A stretch of 5,170 nucleotides of DNA from Lutibacter sp. (GTDB lineage: Bacteria; Bacteroidota; Bacteroidia; Flavobacteriales; Flavobacteriaceae), in assembly GCA_004195315.1 (NCBI GenBank), contig SDWL01000169.1, positions 1 through 5,170 on the forward strand, read 5' to 3'. Positions 1-5,170 of this stretch are shown here, in pieces. Each line of letters starts with the position of its first letter. The first letter of the stretch is position 1. A model generated the notes under the pieces. That model saw only the letters and a list, made by a program, of their open reading frames with translations. It searched no databases and was not told where the DNA came from. The translations under genes were made by a program, and so were the position numbers.

Positions 1-667
1 ATTTTATATAGTCCAAAAATTCACTTTTAGTAGCTTGTTCTTTAAATTTCCCTCCAAACTCTGAAGTTACGGTACTACTTACAATATCTCTAACTCCTCT
101 AGAATTTACACATAAATGTTTTGCATCTATCACACAAGCAACATCATCTGTTCCTAAAGCATCTTGAAGCGCCTGTACTATTTGCATTGTTAAACGCTCT
201 TGTACTTGTGGGCGCTTGGCATAATAATCTACAATTCTATTCATTTTAGACAACCCAATTACATTTCCTTTTGAAATATAAGCCACATGAGCTCTACCTA
301 CAATTGGTAATAAATGGTGTTCGCAAGTAGAATAAACAGTGATATTTTTTTCTACCAGCATTTCACCATACTTATAATTATTATCAAATGTTGATAATTT
401 TGGCATATTCTTTGGATTTAGCCCACTAAATATCTCATTTACATAGGCCTTAGCTACTCTACGCGGTGTACCTTTTAAACTATCATCCTCTAAATCCATA
501 CCTAAGGTATCTAAAATATCTCTTACACTTTTTTCAATTCTAACCAGTTTTTCTTGGTCTGAAATATCAAAAGCATCAGCTCTTAATGGTGTTTTAGCAG
601 ATGACCCTACGTGGTCATCACCTATTTCATCTCTTCTATTTATCATTATGTTTTTTGATTCAAACAT
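1..667 (-). CDS. folE: GTP cyclohydrolase I, 3' end cut by window edge
   Basis: This enzyme converts GTP to 7,8-dihydroneopterin triphosphate, the first step of tetrahydrofolate and pterin synthesis, in the cytosol. My own reading of the minus strand from 667 gives 222 codons without a stop. Visible motifs are STCEHH at residues 113-118 (zinc ligands C115 and H118), GLSKMNRIVDYYAKRPQVQERLT around 138-160 and DAKHLCVNSRGVRD at 181-194 (catalytic His H184, third zinc ligand C186). They match the E. coli enzyme closely through to the FLDYIK tail, which aligns near the E. coli C-terminus, so only a few residues should be missing. Base 1 begins a Txx codon that could be the stop. The start is uncertain: 667 (MFESKN) is the most upstream ATG after an in-frame TAA, but an in-frame ATG at 646 (MINRRDEIGDDH) is also credible. 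It lies 42 bp after hisS and is the classical zinc form, not the folE2 type. Confidence 0.96.
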   Translation of the reverse strand, partial: MFESKNIMINRRDEIGDDHVGSSAKTPLRADAFDISDQEKLVRIEKSVRDILDTLGMDLEDDSLKGTPRRVAKAYVNEIFSGLNPKNMPKLSTFDNNYKYGEMLVEKNITVYSTCEHHLLPIVGRAHVAYISKGNVIGLSKMNRIVDYYAKRPQVQERLTMQIVQALQDALGTDDVACVIDAKHLCVNSRGVRDIVSSTVTSEFGGKFKEQATKSEFLDYIK

Positions 668-685
668 TTCTTAGTTATTAGCCAA

Positions 686-693
686 CAAATTTA
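686..693 (-). promoter_or_regulatory. possible -7 box of a folE promoter
   Basis: The minus strand reads TAAATTTG here, a full match to the Bacteroidota -7 consensus TAnnTTTG. It lies 18 nt before the folE ATG at 667, the same distance as the candidate box before nadC. I see no clear -33 TTG element at the usual spacing, because that position falls in the A/T-rich end of hisS. In an AT-rich genome an isolated match can occur by chance. If used, it would give folE transcription independent of the upstream genes, with a very short leader for the 667 start or a longer one for 646. Confidence 0.35.
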
Positions 694-709
694 CAACTTT
701 GTTTTAAAG

Positions 710-2080
710 TTAAATGGTGATTTTAAGTAATTCTTCTAAACTGCATATTTGCTGATCACCTGTTTGCATATTTTTTAATGTAAAATTATTATTATTAATT
801 TCATTTAAACCAACAATTATTACATAAGGAATTTCTCTTTTATTAGCATAATTCATCTGCTTTTTTATTTTAGCACTTTCAGGGTATAATTCAGATTTTA
901 TATTATTATTACGTAATGTAACTAAAGCTTTCATACAATATTTAGCTTCGGTTTCTCCAAAATTTATAAATAATACTTTAGGTTTTGGCAATTCAACTTC
1001 ATCAAATAAATTTAATTCTTCCAATACCAAATAAATACGGTCTAAACCAAATGAAATCCCTACTCCACTAACATCTTTTAATCCGAAAATTCCAGTTAAA
1101 TCATCATATCTACCTCCTCCTCCAATAGATCCCATTTTTACACCTTCTGGTGCAGAAACTTCGTAAATAGCACCTGTATAATAATTTAAACCACGTGCTA
1201 AAGTAACATCCAACTCTAATTTAGCTGATTGTAATCCTATTAATTCAATATTATTTACTATAAACCTTAAATCTTCTACTCCTTCAATACCTTCTCTAGA
1301 TTCTGCCAATAATTCTTGTAATTGATTTAATTTTTCTTGATTGCTTCCATTGAAGTTAAACAATGGTTGTACTTTTTCAATAGCCTCTTCAGAAATTCCT
1401 TTTGCTAACATTTCATTTGTAACTCCTTCTGATCCAATTTTATCTAGCTTATCTAACGCAACCGTAAAATCTATCAACTTATCTTTAGCACCAATTATTT
1501 CTGCGATACCTGCTAATATCTTTCTGTTGTTAAGTTTTATAGTCGTGCCTACTAACTTCAACTTACTAAAAACAGCATCGTACAACTGTACAAATTCTAC
1601 TTCTTGCCATAAACCTTTACTACCAACAACATCTGCATCACATTGAAAAAACTCTCTAAATCGCCCTTTTTGTGGTCTGTCTGCTCTCCAAACTGGTTGC
1701 ATTTGATACCGTTTAAAAGGAAATTCAATTTCGTTTTGGTGTTGTACAACATAACGTGCAAATGGCACTGTTAGATCGTAACGCAAAGCTTTTTCAGAAA
1801 TTTTAGAGGTAACTTTTAAACTGTCTTTTGAAATCAATAATGTTTCATCAACTTTATTTAGATAATCTCCAGAATTCAATATTTTAAAAATCAAGCGGTC
1901 ACCTTCTTCTCCGTATTTTCCCATAAGGGTTGATGAATTTTCAAATGAAGGTGTTTCAATTGGTTGAAAGCCATATAATTCAAACACTTGTTTTATGGTT
2001 GAAAATATAAAGTTTCTTTTTGTTACTTCGGTAGGTGAAAAATCACGAGTTCCTTTTGGTATGCTTGGTTTTTGTGCCAT
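710..2080 (-). CDS. hisS: histidyl-tRNA synthetase
   Basis: This class II aminoacyl-tRNA synthetase charges tRNA-His with histidine using ATP; the family acts as a cytosolic dimer. The 456-residue reading begins with the family's typical N-terminus (PKGTRDFSP, 8-16). Motif 2 covers about 122-149 (YQMQPVWRADRPQKGRFREF, Arg132). The histidine-binding signature LARGLNYYTG is at 294-303 with Arg296, the glycine-rich GSIGGGGRYDDL at 317-328, and motif 3 GVGISFGLDR at 339-348 with Arg348. The anticodon-binding domain runs from about 367 to the end. It is longer than the 424-residue E. coli protein, mainly through roughly 25 extra residues around 68-97. RYDLTVPFAR at 100-109 replaces the bacterial RPEGT block and resembles eukaryotic enzymes. 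The ATG at 2080 is preceded by an A-rich leader with no Shine-Dalgarno sequence, and a 43 bp gap separates it from the upstream membrane-protein gene. All catalytic motifs are intact. Confidence 0.98.
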   Translation of the reverse strand: MAQKPSIPKGTRDFSPTEVTKRNFIFSTIKQVFELYGFQPIETPSFENSSTLMGKYGEEGDRLIFKILNSGDYLNKVDETLLISKDSLKVTSKISEKALRYDLTVPFARYVVQHQNEIEFPFKRYQMQPVWRADRPQKGRFREFFQCDADVVGSKGLWQEVEFVQLYDAVFSKLKLVGTTIKLNNRKILAGIAEIIGAKDKLIDFTVALDKLDKIGSEGVTNEMLAKGISEEAIEKVQPLFNFNGSNQEKLNQLQELLAESREGIEGVEDLRFIVNNIELIGLQSAKLELDVTLARGLNYYTGAIYEVSAPEGVKMGSIGGGGRYDDLTGIFGLKDVSGVGISFGLDRIYLVLEELNLFDEVELPKPKVLFINFGETEAKYCMKALVTLRNNNIKSELYPESAKIKKQMNYANKREIPYVIIVGLNEINNNNFTLKNMQTGDQQICSLEELLKITI

Positions 2081-2087
2081 TTTTAAA

Positions 2088-2125
2088 AATTAGTTTGCAA
2101 ATATCCGAAATAAATAAAACTAATT
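2088..2125. repeat. 9-bp perfect inverted repeat in the hisS leader
   Basis: AATTAGTTT at 2088-2096 is the exact reverse complement of AAACTAATT at 2117-2125, with a 20-base spacer. The repeat fills almost the whole gap between the small membrane-protein gene, whose stop codon it touches, and hisS, whose ATG lies 7 bp away. The arms are nearly all A/T, so a hairpin in RNA would be weak. It is not followed by a clear U-run on the minus strand, so it does not look like an intrinsic terminator. It could be a protein-binding site or chance. Confidence 0.4.
2098..2105 (-). promoter_or_regulatory. weak candidate -7 box before hisS
   Basis: The minus strand reads GATATTTG, matching TAnnTTTG at every fixed position except the first. 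It ends 17 nt before the hisS ATG, close to the 18-nt spacing of the candidates before folE and nadC, and it lies in the loop of the inverted repeat at 2088-2125. No -33 TTG is seen upstream. The similar position is the only real support. Confidence 0.2.
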
Positions 2126-2600
2126 AAAGTTTTTCTAAAATTGATTTTTCTTTTGTTGTTAGTGTTACATCATTCACAAACTTTGCTTTTGAAGGATAAA
2201 TAGCTAACATCATAAGTATTAATATTCCAACAATTATAAAGTAGAAGCTATTATTAGATCTCATTACAAAAATAATGCACATTAAAGTTGGAAACACTAG
2301 CATTGCCATTCTAAAAATATGTGCTGTACTATATTTTGTTGCTTTTTGAAGTAAATCTGAATTTGAAGGAATTTGTTTCAATAGCTTGGAAAATAAAAAT
2401 TTACTTGCCAAATTACCAGCAAAAGCAATTAGTATTGCCAAATAAAGAAAAGCTTTATCTTTTTCAAATGAAAAAAATAATTGCTCATTAGTGGTTAGAG
2501 CCACATAAGCTCCAAATACTAATACTCCCAATAATAACGCAAAGTGAATAATTTGCAACGATTTAATAAAGTCTTTTGGTTGTTCGTTTGTATAACTCAT
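2124..2600 (-). CDS. uncharacterised four-helix membrane protein
   Basis: I do not recognise the family of this 158-residue protein. It starts with a short polar N-terminus (MSYTNEQPKDF) and has four hydrophobic stretches suitable as membrane helices, at about 15-36, 50-70, 94-113 and 118-135. A basic, polar loop at about 71-93 (KLLKQ, QKATKY) and a charged tail at 136-158 (PSKAKF, TTKEKSILEKL) suggest, by the positive-inside rule, that both termini and the middle loop are cytoplasmic. There is no signal-peptide cleavage site, no cysteine pair and no recognisable catalytic motif. The ATG at 2600 follows an A-rich leader (TTTTTCAAA), 24 bp after the kdsB stop, so it probably shares the nadC-yihY-kdsB transcript. 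Codon use looks like its neighbours. It is probably a real gene, because the open frame is long, its membrane pattern is coherent and it fits the operon spacing. Function is unknown; an envelope role would be a guess from its neighbours. Confidence 0.85.
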   Translation of the reverse strand: MSYTNEQPKDFIKSLQIIHFALLLGVLVFGAYVALTTNEQLFFSFEKDKAFLYLAILIAFAGNLASKFLFSKLLKQIPSNSDLLQKATKYSTAHIFRMAMLVFPTLMCIIFVMRSNNSFYFIIVGILILMMLAIYPSKAKFVNDVTLTTKEKSILEKL

Positions 2601-2624
2601 TTTGAAAAATTTAACTATAGTCCT

Positions 2625-3353
2625 CTATTTATTAAAAATTGAATTTGCTTTTACCAAATCTTCAGGTGTATCAATTCCAATTGCAATTTGATCAGTTTCT
2701 ACCATTTTCACTTTTAAGCCATTTGCAATAAAACGCAAATTTTCTAATTTCTCAGTAGCTTCAAGCCTATTCATTGGTAATTTAGTGAATTTTAGTAAAG
2801 CTTCTTTTCTAAAAGCATATATTCCAATATGTTTAAAATAAATTGCTGTTGATTTTTCCCTTGGAAATGGAATTGGTGAACGTGAAAAATACATAGCAAA
2901 GTTATTTTCATCAGTTACCACTTTTACATTATTTGGATTGTTTATTTCTTCATATTCTTCAATTTTAAGCATTAAAGAAGCAATATCTATTTTTTTATTT
3001 TTATCAGATTTAAAAACCTCTAGCAACTTTTTTAAAGGTTCTGTTTGTGTAAAAGGCTCATCTCCTTGAACATTTACTACAATATCTACATCTAAATTTT
3101 CTACAGCTTCAGCAATTCTATCACTTCCTGATTCATGTGTTGTTTTACTTTTTATAGCTTTACCACCATTTAAAGTAATTTCATTAAAAATTACATCACT
3201 ATCAGTTACAACATATACTTCATCAAATAAATTTGAATTTTTTGTTGCTTCATAGGTTCTCATAATAACTGATTTACCTGCTAAATCTTTCATTAATTTC
3301 CCTGGAAATCGGCTAGCTTCAAAACGAGCAGGAATCATTGCTATTATTTTCAT
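2625..3353 (-). CDS. kdsB: CMP-Kdo synthetase (3-deoxy-manno-octulosonate cytidylyltransferase)
   Basis: This enzyme activates Kdo with CTP to give CMP-Kdo and pyrophosphate, the cytosolic donor for the inner core of lipopolysaccharide. The 242-residue protein has the nucleotide-binding start MIPARFEASRFPGK (6-19, with Arg10, Arg15 and Lys19). HESGSDRIAEAV is at 73-84 and VNVQGDEPF at 93-101, where Asp98 is the expected metal-binding residue. NPNNVKVVTDENNFAMYFSRSPIPFPR is around 139-165, KHIGIYAFRKEAL at 174-186, LEATEKLENLRF at 197-208 and GIDTPEDL at 226-233 with Asp228. The order and length match E. coli KdsB, and nothing is missing. The ATG at 3353 lies 7 bp after the yihY stop, with no Shine-Dalgarno sequence. 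The stop is TAG. Related cytidylyltransferases such as CMP-sialate synthetases are less likely, because the HESGSDR and LEATEKLENLR blocks are typical of KdsB. Its presence shows a Gram-negative with Kdo-containing LPS. Confidence 0.97.
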   Translation of the reverse strand: MKIIAMIPARFEASRFPGKLMKDLAGKSVIMRTYEATKNSNLFDEVYVVTDSDVIFNEITLNGGKAIKSKTTHESGSDRIAEAVENLDVDIVVNVQGDEPFTQTEPLKKLLEVFKSDKNKKIDIASLMLKIEEYEEINNPNNVKVVTDENNFAMYFSRSPIPFPREKSTAIYFKHIGIYAFRKEALLKFTKLPMNRLEATEKLENLRFIANGLKVKMVETDQIAIGIDTPEDLVKANSIFNK

Positions 3354-3360
3354 CTATCTA

Positions 3361-4284
3361 TTATTTTGAATGTGATCTTTTTAGTCGGCTGATACTTGCA
3401 TTTAATTCAAACCCTAACAATAATATTATTGAATTTAACCAAACAAAAAGCATTAGTACTAATAATGTTCCTATAGAGCCATATAACTCATTATAGGTTG
3501 CGAATTTTTCAACATAAATTGCAAATAATTTAAACATTAATATTGTTAATAAAGTTGTTAAAATGGATCCCGGAGTAAAAAAAGAATTATGTTTAACTTG
3601 TTTAGTCCCATATTTATATAAAAATGAAACTGAAATAAACACTAGTAAAACAAAAAATAAAAATTGCCCCTTTTCTATCCAAAATACATCATCATCTAAC
3701 CATCCATTATATTTTAAGTTTAAAATTCCTATTTCAAAATAAACACTTACGGCTACGGTTAACACCAAAATACAAGCAAGTATTATTGCCATACCCATAG
3801 AAATAAAATATTGTCGCATAATACTTCTCATTTCCTTAACATGATAAGAGTATTCGAATCCGCCTAAAATAGCGTTCACACCGTTGGTCATTAAAAAAAT
3901 AGATGCAATAAAACCAAATGAAAGTAAACCTCCATAACGATTATTTATAATATCCTTTATTACTCCATCTACAGATTCAGCAGTGTTTGGCGGTAATAAT
4001 TGTTCAATCATAAATAAAAAATCTTTCTGAAACCCCTCTATAGGAACGAAAGGTATTAAAGTAAGTATAAATAATAAAAAAGGAAACAATGCCATAAAAA
4101 AACTAAATGCAATACCACCTGCACGTGAAGTTAAAGCTCCTTTTACAATTCCAATAATATACATTTCAACAACATCATACAAAGACATTCCTAGTAAACC
4201 CGGAATTTTAATTTTTTTTACTAATCGAATTACCCAGTTTAAAATTGGAATTTTATCTATATTATCTTCGATTTTTTTTTGCAT
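3361..4284 (-). CDS. yihY: YihY/BrkB-family inner-membrane protein
   Basis: This 307-residue integral membrane protein belongs to the YihY/BrkB family (once called ribonuclease BN), whose molecular function is not settled. An N-terminal cytoplasmic segment of about 45 residues precedes roughly six hydrophobic helices, near 56-80, 118-138, 157-182, 207-224, 238-257 and 268-293. Family signatures are SRAGGIAFSFFMALFPFLL (53-71), TNGVNAILGGFEYSYHVKEMR (133-153), the PGSILTTLLTIL block from 238 and YNELYGSIGTLLVLMLFVWLN (264-284) followed by GFELNA (291-296). The C-terminus is short and basic. The ATG at 4284 shares one base with the nadC stop (TAATG), which suggests translational coupling. kdsB begins 7 bp after its stop. 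A run of nine A's in the coding strand just after the start codon (4272-4280) is a possible slippage point. The old name BrkB refers to serum resistance in Bordetella and should not be carried over as a function here. Confidence 0.93.
   Translation of the reverse strand: MQKKIEDNIDKIPILNWVIRLVKKIKIPGLLGMSLYDVVEMYIIGIVKGALTSRAGGIAFSFFMALFPFLLFILTLIPFVPIEGFQKDFLFMIEQLLPPNTAESVDGVIKDIINNRYGGLLSFGFIASIFLMTNGVNAILGGFEYSYHVKEMRSIMRQYFISMGMAIILACILVLTVAVSVYFEIGILNLKYNGWLDDDVFWIEKGQFLFFVLLVFISVSFLYKYGTKQVKHNSFFTPGSILTTLLTILMFKLFAIYVEKFATYNELYGSIGTLLVLMLFVWLNSIILLLGFELNASISRLKRSHSK
4272..4280. repeat. nine-base A/T homopolymer at codons 2-5 of yihY
   Basis: The plus strand carries nine T's in a row, read as nine A's in the minus-strand coding sequence ATGC(A)9TCG. 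It encodes the Gln-Lys-Lys-Ile start of the YihY protein. Gain or loss of one base would shift the frame almost from the first codon. A second run of eight lies at 4212-4219 in the same gene. Such tracts are common in AT-rich genomes, so this is recorded as a sequence fact without evidence of phase variation. Confidence 0.9.
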
Positions 4285-5141
4285 TAAACGGCTTTAAGAC
4301 TTAAATCCATATTATATATTGAATGGGTTAAAGCTCCAGATGAAATATAATTTACACCACATTCAGCATATTTCCTTGCCGTTTCTAAAGTAATCCCTCC
4401 TGAAGATTCTGATTGGCATTTATCTCCAATTAGTGCTACTGCTTTGCGAGTATCTTCATAATTAAAATTATCGATTAAAATTCTATGTATGCCATCAGAT
4501 TTTAAAATTTCTTTTATTTCTTCTAGGCTTCTTGCTTCAACAATAATTTTTAAATCAAGTAAATTTTCATCTAAATATTGCTTAGTTTTTTTAATAGCTT
4601 TTGTAATTCCTCCAGCAAAATCAATATGGTTATCTTTTAACATTATCATATCATACAGTGCAAATCTATGATTTTCTCCACCTCCAATTTTAACAGCACA
4701 TTTCTCAATAGCTCTAATACCTGGAGTTGTTTTTCTGGTATCTAAAATTTTAGTTTTTGTACCTTCCAATAATTGAGAAAACTTATTAGTTTTTGTTGCA
4801 ATTGCACTCATCCGTTGCATTGCATTTAGCACTAGTCGTTCTGCTTTTAAAATTGACAAAGAACTACCAGAAACATAAAAAATAATATCTCCATATTTTA
4901 CTTCTTCACCATCACTAATTAATGTTTCAATGTGTAAATTAACATCTACATACTTAAAAATTTTCTTGGCAAATTCTACACCTGCAATTATACCGTCTTC
5001 TTTCACTAACAATTTTGCTTTGCCTTGTGCACTTTCTGGAATACAAGCTAACGAACTATAATCCCCTCCTCCAACATCTTCTCTAACAGCATTTGAAATT
5101 ATAATATCTAACTCTTTTTCAAATTGTTTTTCACTAATCAT
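4284..5141 (-). CDS. nadC: quinolinate phosphoribosyltransferase (decarboxylating)
   Basis: This enzyme joins quinolinate and PRPP to give nicotinate mononucleotide, CO2 and pyrophosphate, the entry point of de novo NAD synthesis; it is cytosolic and works as a dimer. The 285-residue protein shows the N-terminal EDVGGGDYSSLACIP (21-35) and the ERLVLNAMQRMSAIAT helix (101-116, Arg102). DTRKTTPG is at 134-141 (Arg136, Lys137), GGGENHR at 153-159 (His158, Arg159), MLKDNHI at 167-173 (Lys169), VEARS at 201-205 (Glu202), LIDNF at 222-226 (Asp224) and SSGGIT at 246-251, ending with the SSGALTHS phosphate site at 267-274. All known substrate-binding residues of the family are present and the length is normal. 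nadA and nadB are not in the window. It is the first gene of the run, with an ATG at 5141, no Shine-Dalgarno sequence and a good -7 box just upstream, so it probably leads the operon. Its stop overlaps the yihY start by one base. Confidence 0.98.
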   Translation of the reverse strand: MISEKQFEKELDIIISNAVREDVGGGDYSSLACIPESAQGKAKLLVKEDGIIAGVEFAKKIFKYVDVNLHIETLISDGEEVKYGDIIFYVSGSSLSILKAERLVLNAMQRMSAIATKTNKFSQLLEGTKTKILDTRKTTPGIRAIEKCAVKIGGGENHRFALYDMIMLKDNHIDFAGGITKAIKKTKQYLDENLLDLKIIVEARSLEEIKEILKSDGIHRILIDNFNYEDTRKAVALIGDKCQSESSGGITLETARKYAECGVNYISSGALTHSIYNMDLSLKAV

Positions 5142-5164
5142 TTTGTGTGTATTTTAACACAAAA
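5141..5164. repeat. 8-bp inverted repeat at the nadC start
   Basis: TTTTGTGT at 5141-5148 is the exact reverse complement of ACACAAAA at 5157-5164, with an 8-base spacer. One arm includes the first base of the nadC start codon and the other overlaps the candidate -7 box. The position between promoter and start would suit an operator, but the arms are short and A/T-rich, so chance is quite possible. I cannot name a regulator. Confidence 0.35.
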
Positions 5165-5167
5165 ATA
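5160..5167 (-). promoter_or_regulatory. candidate -7 box of the nadC operon promoter
   Basis: The minus strand reads TATTTTTG, a full match to the Bacteroidota -7 consensus TAnnTTTG, ending 18 nt before the nadC ATG. The matching -33 TTG element would lie just past the right edge of the window, so it cannot be checked here. As nadC is the first gene of the tightly spaced run, a promoter is expected in this place, which raises confidence somewhat. Confidence 0.45.
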
Positions 5168-5170
5168 ACT

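Noticed and set aside
695..711. Stem-loop AACTTT-AAAAC-AAAGTT at the end of hisS as a terminator
   Set aside because: The stem is only 6 bp with one G/C pair, and no U-run follows on either strand. It is too weak for an intrinsic terminator and also sits next to a possible folE promoter.
1341..1646. Open frame of 101 codons on the plus strand
   Set aside because: It lies wholly antisense to hisS, whose motifs are clear in the other strand. Its composition is what the reverse of an AT-rich gene gives, and it shows no family motif.
2614..2621. Palindrome ACTATAGT between kdsB and the small membrane-protein gene
   Set aside because: An 8-base palindrome is expected by chance at this length and composition, and it has no matching flanks.
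4489..4671. Open frame of 60 codons on the plus strand
   Set aside because: It is antisense to the conserved core of nadC, including the GGGENHR and MLKDNH region, and its hydrophobic look is a by-product of that strand.
1..5170. A hidden novel system such as a defence island, mobile element, CRISPR array or RNA gene
   Set aside because: All but short gaps is filled by intact housekeeping genes on one strand. I saw no direct repeats, transposase, tRNA-like or rRNA-like sequence, and no change in base composition.

Overview
The window is a compact, AT-rich stretch of bacterial chromosome in which every supported gene lies on the minus strand. The gene set and style suggest Bacteroidota, most likely Flavobacteriaceae. 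The reasons are strong AT bias down to codon level, no Shine-Dalgarno sequences but A-rich leaders before the start codons, TAnnTTTG-like -7 boxes, a histidyl-tRNA synthetase with the RYDLT signature, and a Gram-negative CMP-Kdo synthetase. Genus cannot be told from the sequence alone.

In the direction of transcription (right to left) the order is: nadC (quinolinate phosphoribosyltransferase, NAD synthesis, 5141 to 4284); a YihY/BrkB-family inner-membrane protein (4284 to 3361, start overlapping the nadC stop as TAATG); kdsB (CMP-Kdo synthetase, lipopolysaccharide, 3353 to 2625, 7 bp gap); an unrecognised four-helix membrane protein (2600 to 2124, 24 bp gap); hisS (histidyl-tRNA synthetase, 2080 to 710, 43 bp gap); and folE (GTP cyclohydrolase I, from 667, running off the left edge with at most a few residues missing). 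No gene-free stretch exceeds 43 bp. No RNA genes, mobile elements, CRISPR arrays or long repeats are visible.

The tight spacing suggests that nadC, yihY, kdsB and the small membrane protein form one operon. hisS and folE each follow a slightly longer gap holding a possible -7 box, so they may be read both from upstream and from their own promoters. The genes serve separate housekeeping pathways (NAD, envelope, translation, folate/pterin) and do not form one system. yihY, kdsB and the small membrane protein share an envelope theme.

I found no previously undescribed system. The points most worth a second look are the uncharacterised membrane protein, short inverted repeats next to the nadC and hisS starts, the mixed eukaryote-like and bacterial signatures of the histidyl-tRNA synthetase, and a nine-base A run at the start of yihY.
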